Both the position numbers and the translations under genes were made by a program. The notes under the pieces are model-generated. The model searched no databases, was not told the origin of the DNA, and saw only the letters and a program-made list of their open reading frames with translations. DNA of 64,000 nt from Pseudobythopirellula maris (GTDB lineage: Bacteria > Planctomycetota > Planctomycetia > Pirellulales > Lacipirellulaceae): positions 1,948,489 through 2,012,488 of the forward strand of contig NZ_SJPQ01000001.1 of assembly GCF_007859945.1 (NCBI RefSeq), in the 5' to 3' direction. Of the stretch, positions 46,882-56,800 are shown piece by piece; position 1 is the first letter of the stretch; each line of letters opens with the position of its first letter.

Positions 46882-47337
46882 CTATCGCGGGGCCTCACCT
46901 CGACTCGCGCCGATGCTAGTGAGGTTCTTCTCCAGGTCGTCAAGCGAGCGCGAAGCTGCCCGCAAGCCGGTATGCAACTTTCGGTAGCCGGCGTAGGCGA
47001 GGGCTAGGCCAACGAGCGCGCCGCTAGCGGCCGCAATGGCGTGGGCCGCCATGGGGCTCAGGCCAAAGGCCGCGATCAGCCACTGCGCCTCGGCGAAGAG
47101 CGCGACAGGAAACGCGCCCAGCACGAAGGCCAGCCCGATGGCGCCGAAGGCGGCTCCTTGGCCGAGCTTGCGAGCGCCACGCTTCAGGTCAAGTTTGAGC
47201 AGCCGCCACTGCAATAGGGCGAGCTCGCCGAACGAGGCGCCGGCGCGTTTGAACGTCGACGCCGTCGAAGGGCCGCCGTTGCGGGCGGCGCCCGCGGCGC
47301 GGCGCTGTTCGGGTTCTGTTGGGTGAGGTGCAATCAT
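46882..47337 (-). CDS. phage-holin-type (YqjE/Holin-X-like) membrane protein
   Basis: The 151-residue protein has a polar N-terminus, an amphipathic stretch (ELALLQWRLLKLDLKRG) and two long membrane helices (about 70-95 and 102-128), then a charged tail. This is the Holin-X/YqjE pattern of stress-related membrane proteins rather than a lysis holin. Its ATG overlaps the stop of the upstream gene (ATGA), favouring 47337 over the GTG at 47352. Confidence 0.7.
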   Translation of the reverse strand: MIAPHPTEPEQRRAAGAARNGGPSTASTFKRAGASFGELALLQWRLLKLDLKRGARKLGQGAAFGAIGLAFVLGAFPVALFAEAQWLIAAFGLSPMAAHAIAAASGALVGLALAYAGYRKLHTGLRAASRSLDDLEKNLTSIGASRGEAPR

Positions 47338-47519
47338 CTTTTCAATACCCACCCGATGGCGAGACCCGCGGCGAGGGCCGTCGCTAACGCGGCGGCTGGT
47401 CGCTCGGCGATCGTGCGTCGTACGTACGAGGCGGCGAGTTCGAAATCGAACTCGGAGTCGTCGTTCGGCGGGCGATCGAGTTCGCTCATCGCGATGGGCG
47501 CAGGGGGTTGAGTGATCAT
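47334..47519 (-). CDS. small DUF883-like tail-anchored protein
   Basis: The 61-residue protein has an acidic N-terminal half (LDRPPNDDSEFDFE) and one C-terminal helix with the DUF883-like pattern RPAAALATALAAGLAIGWVL. It overlaps the holin-type gene by four bases, so both are co-translated, as in the yqjD-yqjE gene pair of proteobacteria. Confidence 0.6.
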   Translation of the reverse strand: MITQPPAPIAMSELDRPPNDDSEFDFELAASYVRRTIAERPAAALATALAAGLAIGWVLKR

Positions 47520-47560
47520 GGTGGTTTCAACGTGACATTGGCGGTGGCGTGTAGGGGGCG

Positions 47561-48277
47561 TTAAAAACGCCTGCCGTGCTGCGGCGTTTGCGCGAAGCCC
47601 GCATCCGCGGCGCCGGGGCCACCGCTAGCCGAGCTATCGTCGCCGGCTTGCTTGGCCGCGTAGCGTTCGGTGACGTGCCCCACGACATGGCCGACCGCCG
47701 CTCGCAAGGCGACGGCGCCCGCCGCGGCGATGGCGCTCTTCACCGCGGACGACTTGCCGCTGTCGCTGTCGCTTGTCGAGCCGCCACTCGAGGTTGTCGC
47801 GGCATTCTCGACCGTGATCTTGCCCTTCTTGTGGAGCTTGTCAAACTGGCTGTCGGTCAGCTCGACGCGCGGCGTGGGGCGACGCTTGGGCATCAGGAAG
47901 TATCCCAAGGCCGCGGCGGCCCCCACCGTGACGAGCGGGTAACGCTCGACGTAAGTACGCCAGTCGAACGCGTCCGATACCTGCTCGCGCACAACGACCA
48001 CGTCGTCGTGCAGCTGGCGGCGGACGTCCTGCATCCGCAGGCGGATCGCCTCGGCCTCAGCGTCGCTAGGAGACGCGTCGCCGGCCGCCCCGGGGGGCGA
48101 CGCCGGTGGCGCATGCTCAGAGCTTTGCCGCCCGGGCCCGCCCGTCGTAGGGTCGCCCTTCGCGGGGCCTCCCTGCTTAGGCAACGGGCCACTGGTCGGC
48201 GTGCTGGGCCGGGCCATGGAGCGCGCGGCTTGCTTTTGTCGGAGGTATTCGAACACCGGTCTTCGGGGGTCAGGCAT
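47561..48277 (-). CDS. membrane protein with DUF3618-like core, unknown
   Basis: The 238-residue protein has a long Pro/Gly/Ser-rich N-terminus, a core with IRLRMQDVRRQLHDDV and WRTYVERYPLVTVGAAAALG (about 110-130, a membrane helix), a basic stretch, and a Ser-rich tail with a second Ala-rich helix. Similar charged-helix-plus-anchor proteins accompany CsbD/DUF883 genes. GAGGA lies 10 bases upstream of the ATG. Confidence 0.6.
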   Translation of the reverse strand: MPDPRRPVFEYLRQKQAARSMARPSTPTSGPLPKQGGPAKGDPTTGGPGRQSSEHAPPASPPGAAGDASPSDAEAEAIRLRMQDVRRQLHDDVVVVREQVSDAFDWRTYVERYPLVTVGAAAALGYFLMPKRRPTPRVELTDSQFDKLHKKGKITVENAATTSSGGSTSDSDSGKSSAVKSAIAAAGAVALRAAVGHVVGHVTERYAAKQAGDDSSASGGPGAADAGFAQTPQHGRRF

Positions 48278-48320
48278 CGGTTGGGTTTTCCTCGTAGAGA
48301 GGCCGTTGCGGCTGCGGGAC

Positions 48321-48632
48321 TCAGCTCTTCACGACGCCTTGCAGCGAGCGGAATCCGTTGCTGATCGCGTCTTCGATCGAGCCGCGCAGCGAGCCGGCCA
48401 TCGACGATGCTTGATCGCCGTAGCCGTGCAAGCGGTCGCCGTAGGCGGAGAACCGACTCTTCGGCTGCGACGGCCCGGCGATCAGCGTGCTGAGCGCGAC
48501 GCCGACCAGCATGCCGGCCGCCGCGCTGACGATGACGGCCGCGTCCGGGTGATCCTGAACACAGTTGCTGGCCTTGGCCGCGACGGTGTCGCACGCCTCG
48601 GTGGCCGCGCACGGTTGGTTTTGGTTGTCCAT
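48321..48632 (-). CDS. small membrane protein, DUF883/YqjD-like
   Basis: The 103-residue protein has a central helix, AAVIVSAAAGMLVGVALSTL (about 31-50), preceded by a DHPD turn typical of DUF883 anchors, and an amphipathic C-terminal half. It may associate with ribosomes or membrane in stationary phase like YqjD; that is inference. Confidence 0.6.
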   Translation of the reverse strand: MDNQNQPCAATEACDTVAAKASNCVQDHPDAAVIVSAAAGMLVGVALSTLIAGPSQPKSRFSAYGDRLHGYGDQASSMAGSLRGSIEDAISNGFRSLQGVVKS

Positions 48633-48717
48633 TGTTTTCTCGTGGGTTGGAGTGACGCGTGTGCGAGAGGTCCAAGCACGCCCCGTGATACGCGGGGGCG
48701 GACTTTCGGCCGCTTGC

Positions 48718-49137
48718 TCAGCGCGAGCGGGTCATCAGGCCAACGACCACACCGGCGATGATGCCGGCGCCAAAGGCGACGGCGATCGACTCGGTCGGAC
48801 GGCGGCGCACCAGCTCTTCGGCCTCGTGGTGGCCCGCGGCGACCTGCTGGCGGACGTGGTCGACCGTGTCGCCAGCGGCGGCGGCGGCGTTCTGGGCGTA
48901 TTCCTGCGTGGCCGCGACTGCTTGCTCGTAATAGGGGCGGCAGTCGTCGCAGGTCTGGTTGAACCAGCTCTCAACCTCGGCGTAAGCCTCGCCGGTCTTG
49001 CGCTGGATCAAGCCGATGAATTCGTCGGCCTGGCCCTCGAATTGGCTGAGCTCGTCGTCGTTGAGCTGGCCCCACTTCTGCTTGGCCTTGCCCTTGAGTT
49101 CGTTCCAGCCGCCATCGATTTGTTGTTCGGTGATCAT
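48718..49137 (-). CDS. CsbD-like domain fused to a DUF883-type anchor
   Basis: The 139-residue protein begins with a CsbD-type stress domain (GGWNELKGKAKQKWGQL, residues 9-25, then FEGQADEFIGLIQRKTGEAY). A helical linker and a C-terminal anchor with RRPTESIAVAFGAGIIAG follow, the DUF883 tail pattern. The fusion joins two stress-protein modules. GGAG lies 8 bases before the ATG. It is the first gene of the small-protein run, and its promoter should be in 49138-49510. Confidence 0.78.
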   Translation of the reverse strand: MITEQQIDGGWNELKGKAKQKWGQLNDDELSQFEGQADEFIGLIQRKTGEAYAEVESWFNQTCDDCRPYYEQAVAATQEYAQNAAAAAGDTVDHVRQQVAAGHHEAEELVRRRPTESIAVAFGAGIIAGVVVGLMTRSR

Positions 49138-49510
49138 CGTGAGACTCCGTTTGGTGGAGGTGTAGTGAACAGATTTGTGTGTGGGTGACGCTTGGGTGAC
49201 GGAAGCAGGGGGGACCAAAGCAAACGCCGCGCCACGATCGGCAACGCCTTGCATCACGCCTCTATCGCCCGAGAAATCGGCGCCGCCCCCGTGGACCGCC
49301 CACGGCAACTGAGCAGCGCAAGCCCAGACTGGTCGCCGAGTGACCGCCCCAGCGGAGCGGGCCGCATCAGGCGCCCCGCTGCTGGACGCCAGCAACGGGC
49401 AACCAACGACCGGTCCGGCTGGCGGCACGCCAATTGCCTGAGAAGCGAGGGCAATAAGCGATCCCCTTCGAACCTTAAGAGCGTGTCGGTCAACGACGCG
49501 CGTCGCCACG
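49138..49510. other. 373-bp divergent intergenic region
   Basis: It separates the CsbD-type operon from the AI-2E transporter gene. No site beyond the GGAG of the CsbD-type gene is clear. A plus-strand frame from 49192 runs into the transporter N-terminus in another frame and is not accepted. Confidence 0.4.
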
Positions 49511-50719
49511 ATGACCGTCGAAATCAGCGAATCCCAACCCGCGCCCGTTCCCGCACCCGTTGCCGCGGCCAATCACAAGCGTCGTGACCCGGTGAAAAAC
49601 CACGAAGCGGCAAGAGACAAGCCGGCTGGCAAGCAAGACCCCCAACAGAACGAAGAGGACGCAGAGAACGAGGCGCGGATGAGGAAGTGGCGCACCACGT
49701 CGCTAGTGCTGCTAGCGGGGCTGGCGTTCTTCTACACGCTCTACTTCGCCAAGGCGGTGCTCATGCCGATCACCCTGGCGGTGATGCTGAGTTTCGTGCT
49801 CAAGCCGGTGGTCGGCGGTTTGCGGAGGATCGGCTTGCCCAACGCGGCGTCGGCCACGCTGATCTTCGTGGTCTCGGTCGCGGTGCTCGGCGCCGGGGCG
49901 ACCTACCTCGCCGAACCGGCCAAGGCGTGGATCTCCCAAGCGCCTCGCGACCTGGCCAAGATCGGCCGCGACATGAGCGGCTACTTCGAGCCGCTCGAAC
50001 GCATCGAGAAGGCCCGCGACGAGGTGGCCGAGATGACCAAGACGCCCGGCGCCGCGAGCCCGATCGCGGTGCGCGTCGAGCAGCCGCCGCTCACCAGCCA
50101 GCTGATGAGCAGCACCGGCGGGGTGCTCGCCAGCGGGGTGATCTGCCTGTCGCTGCTGTTCTTCTTGCTCTCGGCGGGCGACCGTTTCCTGGAGAAGACC
50201 GTCGAGCTGGCCCCCACGCGCCGGGCGAAGCGCGAGGTTGTGGAGGTGCTGCGTGAAATCGAGCACCGCATCTCGCTCTACCTCGGCGCGATCACGCTGA
50301 TCAACGCCGGTCTGGGCGCTGTGATCGGCCTGGGGCTGTGGCTGATCGGCATGCCGAACCCCGTGCTGTGGGGCGTGATGGCGATGCTGCTCAACTACAT
50401 CCCGTTCGTCGGGCTCGTGGCGGGCACGCTGACCGTTTGGGTCGCCGCGATGGCGTCGCTCGGCAGCCCCGGCCAAGCGCTGCTCGCGCCGCTCATCTAC
50501 CTGGGCGCCAACGGCGTCGAGGCGAACCTGATCACCCCTTACACGCTCGGCAAGTCGAACGGCCTGAACCCGGTTGTCATCTTGCTCGCCGTGTTCCTGT
50601 CGGGTTGGGTGTGGGGCGTGGTGGGGATCTTCCTCGCCGTGCCGCTGCTCATCGCCGCCAAGATACTCTGCGAGAGCGTCGATTCGCTCAACCCGATCGC
50701 GGTCTACCTGTCGCCCTGA
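49511..50719 (+). CDS. AI-2E family transporter (TqsA/PerM type)
   Basis: The 402-residue protein has a polar 55-residue N-terminus, two initial helices (SLVLLAGLAFFYTLYF and VLMPITLAVMLSFVLKPVV), a long periplasmic region and a later helix bundle with LNYIPFVGLVAG near residue 297 and LSGWVWGVVGIFLAVPLL near 360. These are AI-2E/UPF0118 features. Members export signals or act as Na+/H+ antiporters; substrate unknown. Confidence 0.9.
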   Translation: MTVEISESQPAPVPAPVAAANHKRRDPVKNHEAARDKPAGKQDPQQNEEDAENEARMRKWRTTSLVLLAGLAFFYTLYFAKAVLMPITLAVMLSFVLKPVVGGLRRIGLPNAASATLIFVVSVAVLGAGATYLAEPAKAWISQAPRDLAKIGRDMSGYFEPLERIEKARDEVAEMTKTPGAASPIAVRVEQPPLTSQLMSSTGGVLASGVICLSLLFFLLSAGDRFLEKTVELAPTRRAKREVVEVLREIEHRISLYLGAITLINAGLGAVIGLGLWLIGMPNPVLWGVMAMLLNYIPFVGLVAGTLTVWVAAMASLGSPGQALLAPLIYLGANGVEANLITPYTLGKSNGLNPVVILLAVFLSGWVWGVVGIFLAVPLLIAAKILCESVDSLNPIAVYLSP

Positions 50720-50751
50720 GAGACGGGCCGCCATCTAAGCGAGCCACGCCG

Positions 50752-53439
50752 CTACGCCAGATCCGCCAGCAGCCGCTCGAGGTCTTCGATGTCGGCCGGT
50801 TTGACGAGGTGGTGGTCGAACCCCGCCTCGGCGCTCTTGCGGCGGTCGTCGGCTTGGCCGTAGCCGGTGAGCGCGACGATCCAGGCCGAGCGCGTTCCGG
50901 GCGCCGCCCGCAGCCGGCGAGCGACCTCGTAGCCGTCCATGCCGGGCAGGCCGATGTCGAGGAAGACCAGCTCGGGCCGTTGCTCGGCGGCCGCCTCGAG
51001 GGCGGCGGGCCCGTCGGCGGCGGTCTCGATGCGGTGGTCGCCGAGCTTGGCGAGCAACCGGCGGAGCATGTACGCCGCGCTGGCGTTGTCGTCGACCACC
51101 AAGATGCGCAGCGGCCGAACCCGCTTCTCCTCCACCGTCCCGGGCGAGGCGGGCGCCGGCGCCTCGGCCCGCGGCAGCCGCACCGTGAACACGCTCCCCC
51201 GGCCGACGCCGTCGCTGTGGACCGAGATGCGGCCGCCGTGCAGGTGCACCAGGCGTTCGACCACCGTCAGCCCGATGCCGAGCCCCCCCTGCGAGCGGTC
51301 GAGCGACCGCGACGCCTGCGTGAAGAGCTCGAACACGTTGGGCAGCAACTCGCGGTCGATGCCCACGCCGTTGTCGCGGACCGCGACCGTGGCTCGCGAC
51401 TCGTCGGCCTCGGCCACGAGTTCGATGCGGCCGCCGTTGGGGGTGTACTTCGCCGCGTTGTTGAGCAGGTTCTCGATGACCTGGGCGATCCGCACCGGGT
51501 CGGCGTCGAGCCACACGTCGTCGTCGGGCGTGGCGACGACCAGCTCGTGCTCGCGCGTCTCCAGGAGCGGCCGCACCGCCTCGGCCGTGCTGCGCATCAG
51601 CGCGCCGAGCTCGACCGGTTCGCGCCGCAACTCGATCTTGCCGCGCATGATGCGCGACACGTCGAGCAGGTCGTCGACCAGCCGCACGAGGTGGCCCACC
51701 TGGCCCTGCATCAGCGAAACAAGGTCGCCGGCGCCCTGCCCCTCGAGCGCCATCAGGTCGAGCCCGCTGCGGATCGGCGCCAGCGGGTTGCGCAGCTCGT
51801 GGGCGAGCATGGCGAGGAACTCGTCCTTGCGCCGGTCCGCCTCCTTGAGGGCCTCCTCGGCCTGCCGCTGGTCGGTGATGTCCGTGTTCGTGCCGAACCA
51901 ACGCAAGATGCGGCCCGAGGCGTCGCGGATCGGCAACGCGCGCGACAGGAACCAGCGGTACTCGCCGTCCTTGCCGCGGAGCGGGAAGGTGTCTTCCCAC
52001 GGCTCGCCGGTGTCCCACGAGTACTGGAGCCGCTCGACGACGCCCTCGATGTAATCGGGGTGGTGCACGTCGCGCCAGCCCCAGCCCTGCATTTCCTCGA
52101 GCGTGGTGCCGGTGTAGTCGTACCAGCGCTGGTTGTACCAGAAGATCCAGCCCTGGGCGTCGGCCACCCAGGCGAACTGGGCCATGTTGTCGGCCAGCAT
52201 GCGGAACCGCTCTTCGCTCTCGCGCAGCGCCTCGGCGAACCTCTTGCGCTCGTCGACGTCGAGGTTCACGCCGATCATCCGCAGCGGCTTGCCGGCGTCG
52301 TCGTAGTAGAACGCCGCCTCGCCCGCGAGCCACCGCCGCCGCCCGTCGGGCAGCACCGCGCGGAACTCGTAGGAGCACTCGTCCAGCCCCGCGGCCATGT
52401 CGTCTTCGATCTGCTTGGTCACACGTTCGGCGTCTTCCGGCACGACGCGTCGCCGCCAGCCGTCGATATCGCCCTCGAAGTCGCCCTCCTCCAGGCCGTA
52501 GAGTTCCTCGAGCTCCGGCGACCAGATGATCTTGCCCACCTCCAGGTCCCAGTCGAACACGCCCGAGCCGCTCGCCCGCAACGCGAGCCGCAGGCGGTGC
52601 TCGTTCTCGCGCATCCGCCTCTCGGCGAGCCGGCGATCGGAGATGTCTTCGACCACGGCGATGAAGCGTTGTGGCTTGCCCCGCTCGTCGAGCAGCAGGC
52701 TGACCGTCTTGAGGCACAGCACGTCGGAGCCGTCTCTGCGCAAATAGCGCTTCTCCTGCTGGTAAGAGGTCATCTCGCCCGAGAGCAGACGGCGCATGTT
52801 GTCGCGCGTGAGCTGGCGGTGGTCGGGGTGCGTGACCTCTTCGATCGACAGCTTGGCGAGCTCCTCGGCCGCGTATCCCAAGGTTTCGGCGAGCCGCTGA
52901 TTGACCTCCTCGAAGCGGCCCCTCAGGTCGACGATCGCCATGCCGACGGCCGCCTGGTTGAACATCGCACGCAGCTGCTGCTGGCTGCTCTGCAGGGCCA
53001 ATTCCGACCGCCGCCGCTCGGTCACGTCGACGCACGAGCCGGTGTAGCCGGCGAACGATCCGCTCGTGGCGTACAGCGGGGCGCCGCTCACAAGCACCCA
53101 GGCGTACTCGCCGTCGTGACGCCGCAGCCGGCACTCCAGCGAGAACCGCCGCCGGGCGTGGAAAGACGACTCGTACTCGGTGAGCGTGCGCCCGCGGTCG
53201 TCCGTGTGGATCAACTCCGTCCAGCGGTCGCCGAGTTGCTCCTCGAGGGGGGCGCCGGTGAACTCCAGCCACGCCCGGTTGAACCACGTGGCCCGCCCGT
53301 TCACGCCGCAGATCCACATCATGACCGGCGTGCAGTCGGTCAGCGCCCGGAACCGCTCGTCCGGGTCGACGATGTCGAACGCGACCGAATCGGTTGGCTG
53401 GGGGGCGGCGCGCTGCGCCTCGGTTCGATCGTGATGCAT
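50752..53439 (-). CDS. hybrid histidine kinase with four PAS domains and receiver
   Basis: The 895-residue cytoplasmic protein has four PAS/PAC units (about 25-135, 150-260, 280-395 and 400-520), a HisKA domain with LAHELRNPL near residue 547, a HATPase domain with ENLLNNAAKYT, NGVGID and GGLGIGL (about 650-755), and a C-terminal receiver (780-893) whose FLDIGLPGMDG holds the phospho-acceptor Asp. There is no membrane helix, so it senses an internal signal such as redox or light. ATG 53439 is preferred to the TTG at 53478. No partner regulator gene is adjacent. Confidence 0.92.
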   Translation of the reverse strand: MHHDRTEAQRAAPQPTDSVAFDIVDPDERFRALTDCTPVMMWICGVNGRATWFNRAWLEFTGAPLEEQLGDRWTELIHTDDRGRTLTEYESSFHARRRFSLECRLRRHDGEYAWVLVSGAPLYATSGSFAGYTGSCVDVTERRRSELALQSSQQQLRAMFNQAAVGMAIVDLRGRFEEVNQRLAETLGYAAEELAKLSIEEVTHPDHRQLTRDNMRRLLSGEMTSYQQEKRYLRRDGSDVLCLKTVSLLLDERGKPQRFIAVVEDISDRRLAERRMRENEHRLRLALRASGSGVFDWDLEVGKIIWSPELEELYGLEEGDFEGDIDGWRRRVVPEDAERVTKQIEDDMAAGLDECSYEFRAVLPDGRRRWLAGEAAFYYDDAGKPLRMIGVNLDVDERKRFAEALRESEERFRMLADNMAQFAWVADAQGWIFWYNQRWYDYTGTTLEEMQGWGWRDVHHPDYIEGVVERLQYSWDTGEPWEDTFPLRGKDGEYRWFLSRALPIRDASGRILRWFGTNTDITDQRQAEEALKEADRRKDEFLAMLAHELRNPLAPIRSGLDLMALEGQGAGDLVSLMQGQVGHLVRLVDDLLDVSRIMRGKIELRREPVELGALMRSTAEAVRPLLETREHELVVATPDDDVWLDADPVRIAQVIENLLNNAAKYTPNGGRIELVAEADESRATVAVRDNGVGIDRELLPNVFELFTQASRSLDRSQGGLGIGLTVVERLVHLHGGRISVHSDGVGRGSVFTVRLPRAEAPAPASPGTVEEKRVRPLRILVVDDNASAAYMLRRLLAKLGDHRIETAADGPAALEAAAEQRPELVFLDIGLPGMDGYEVARRLRAAPGTRSAWIVALTGYGQADDRRKSAEAGFDHHLVKPADIEDLERLLADLA

Positions 53440-53897
53440 GCCGAGCAGGGCTCCGTGCGATTGCCGCCACGGCGTCAACCGTGCGGGGGCCCTACATCAT
53501 ACGCCCACCGCCCCCGAGTCAGAACGCCCCCACGCCTAAAAAACACGCGCCGCCAACTGGCTCAGCACGGATCAACTGGCAGCCGGTCGACCAACACGAA
53601 CGGGCGCCTCGCCAGTTGCCTGCTGGCGTCGGCGCTGCTTCAGACGCGACTACCGCGTAAGACTCTCACGCCTGTTCTGCAATCAGCTGTAGCCTCTGTC
53701 GTATAGCAATGCGTTCCGCACCGACGGCGCTGCCACCTACCGAACAAGAAAACCAAACCGCCGCACGCATCGTGCGAATCGGGGATGCGCAGCATTCACG
53801 ACGGCGTGAACCGGCGTCGATTAGGCAAAAGACACGCTGCGGCTATGGGTAGTGCGCTCTAAAAACCCCTTGAGCGAGACTGCGGCGGTAGATTGGC
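53440..53897. other. 458-bp gene-free region
   Basis: It holds the histidine kinase promoter on the left and the 3' end of the sulfatase gene on the right. I see no gene and no clear terminator. Confidence 0.4.
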
Positions 53898-56800
53898 TCA
53901 CCGGCGTTGCCGACGCAAACCCAACCCCCCCAAGCTCACGGAGAACAGGCAGAGGGCCGCGGGCTCCGGCACACTCTGCTGCGACACGGGATGGTAGTTG
54001 TCGCGCCAAACCGTGAAGTCGGCCGCGTTGACCCGCCCATCGCCATTGCCGTCGGCCAACGAGTCGCCTTCAACGCCGAATTGGTTCACCCACTCGTCGT
54101 AGTCGGCCATGTCGACTTGTCCGTCGCCGTTGTAATCGCCTTCGACAAAGATCGACGCCGCAGTGAGCACTCGGAATTGGGTCAGCAGCGAGCTGTCGAC
54201 CGCCAGATCGAAAGAGAGTGTCATGAGATCTTCGGAGAACTCGAATACTCCCAAGCCGTTGAGTTCGAGCGAACGGTCGCCTAGCTCGAATTCGCCCGCA
54301 ACGCCCATGGCGAGTTCGACGCCGTCGAGAGTCGTTTCTTTGTACAGAACTCCCAAGATTTCTGTGTCGAAGCTGACCGATCCGCTCAGCTGCTCGACCC
54401 CTCCCGACTCGTCCGTTTCGGAGTCGAAGTGGAACAGGTAGCTCGAGTAAACCGTTCCCGATTCAAGGACCACGGAAGAGGGGTCGGCCGAGTCGCTGGC
54501 GATGGCGGATTCTCCCGCCACGGCGGCGATGTCGAGCGTCAGGCTCGAGTCGAGCCGGTCGACCCGCTCGTGGATCACTCGCACGGCGCCGTCCATCTCG
54601 AGGTCGCCCGTGGCGACACTCACCGACCGATCGCCGGGGATCAGCGCGTCGCCGCTGGCGGAGACGACACCGAAGCCCGGGTCCGAAAGCAGAGCGGCGT
54701 AACTGCTCTGGACCGCCTGCGAGTCGATCGCGTGGTTCAAGTAGCGGAACGAAGCGATCTCGCCGCGGAGCCAACCCTGGGTAAACGGCAGCGGGCCCGA
54801 TCCGGAATTGCCGCCCACAAGCTCGGGCCGCTCGCCGCCGAGGGTCGCGATCGCGAAACCGGGGTCGTACTGGTCCCAGAGGAGGCTGCCGCGGTCGTCA
54901 ACCGTGCCGTCCCCCGCCACGCCGTCGGCGCGGCCGATGCTCTTGCCGTTCGCAAACAGCTCGAGGTAGCGGCCCGTGGGGTCGTCGTTGTAGACGGCCG
55001 TGAGCTGGACGAAGTCCTCGGTCGGTGAGGCGAAGTCGTCGATGTCTCCGGTGACCGAGAGGCTCTCGCCGAAGTCGGAGAGGACGCGCATCCTCAGCTC
55101 GTCGTGGACGCCGTCGCTGTCGTCGTCGCCGAGCGTCAGCGACAGTCCGTGGCTTGTCGTGCCGCTCTCGAACAGCACCTGCTCGCCGTTGAGGTCGTCG
55201 ACCCGGACCAGCAGCTCGAAGGCGACCGAGCGGTCGAAGTCGGCCTCACCCGTGGGGTAACGCGTGTTGGGGGATCGCTCCCGTTGGTCCGAGACATCGA
55301 AGAACCGCCGCCCGAAGCGGCTCTGCCCGTCGAACGAGAACGCCTGCTTGGGCGCCCCCGGCAGGTGGGTCGCGATCGCCTCCGTGGCGGGCGCCGGGCT
55401 CTCCTCAATCACCTCCCACGACTCGCGCCAGCGGTGCTTGATGTCCTCCGCCGAGCTCCAGACCCGATCGCGCTGGCCGATTTCGTCTGCCCGCCAGGTG
55501 AGGTCGACCGGCTTCTCGACCGCGTAGGGGAGCGAAGCGTCGGTGCTCTCGATCCAGTTGTCGAGCATCTGGCCGAGCTCCGCGGTCTTCTCGGGCATGG
55601 CCGCCGCCAGGTCGGTCGACCCGTTGTCTTCGGTCTCGGTGAGCGTGTCGGCGAGGTTGAACAGGTAGTCGCGGTCGGGATTGCCGTTCTCACCGTGGAA
55701 GCGGAGCAGCTTGTAGTCGTCCACGCGCACCGCCGACGTGGGGCGGATGCGGTAATTGCCCCCGTTAGCGGCGTTGTGCGGGTTGTGGAAGTAGAGCGCC
55801 CCTCCCTCGGCGTGCTGACGCTCCAAGTATTCCATGCCCGCCGGGAGCTCGCCGTCGTTCTCGAATAAGGGCCTCAGGCTGGCGCCCTCGATCTGTTCGC
55901 TCAGCGGCGTGGCGTTGCCGACCAGGTCGCTCACGGTCGAGTACAAGTCGGTGGTCGACACAGGCACGCGGCTGACCGTACCCGGCGTGATGCCGGGGCC
56001 CCGGATGATCAAGGGGGTGCGGATCCCCCCCTCCAGCAGGTGGGCCTTCGTGCCGCTTAGAGGGTCGTTGTTGGAGTTCACGTCTCGCGCGCCGTTGTCG
56101 GAGGCGTAGATCACGTAGGTGTTCTCCGACAGGCCGAGCGTGTCGAGGTGGTCGAGCAGGTCGCCCACGCCGGTGTCGAGCGCCTCGGTGAACGCGGCGT
56201 AGCGGTTCTTGTTGTGGACCGTCCCCGGGGGGAGGTTCTCGTACTTCTCGATGACTTCGGGCTGGCCCTCGATCGGGGTGTGCACGGCGAAATGCGAGAG
56301 CTGCAAGAAGAAGGGCTCGTCCGCGGCCGTCCGGTCGTCGAGGAATTGCTTCGCGGCCTCGGTCTTCGCGAACACCGAGCCGGGGTCGTTCGCGCCGACC
56401 CCCCCGGCGCGCACGGGGTCGAACCCGATGTCGTAGCCCATCTGAAGCGGGTCGTCCGGGCTGAGGTGCCACTTGCCGATGTGCCCGGTCACGTACCGCG
56501 AGTCGGCCGCCTCGACGCGCCGGGGTAGCGTCTCAAGCGTCGCGTCGAGGCGGCGCCACTCCACCGGCTTCAGCGGGCTGCTCGAGAAGTCGCGCGTCTC
56601 CATGTTGGGCCGGATGATGTCCGTCATGTAAGCCTGAGCCGGGCTCATGCCCGTGAGCAGGGCGGCCCGGGTCGGCGAGCAGACCGCGGCGGCCGAGTAC
56701 GCGTCGCTGAATCGCATGCCCTGCGACGCCAGCGCGGCGACGGACGGCGTCTGGTAGAAGTCGCTCGCAGACCCCGGGATGTCGGGATCCATACGAACGG

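Noticed and set aside
50338-53706. A 1122-codon plus-strand frame antisense to the histidine kinase
   Set aside because: Same reason: the opposite strand encodes a complete PAS/HisKA/receiver protein.
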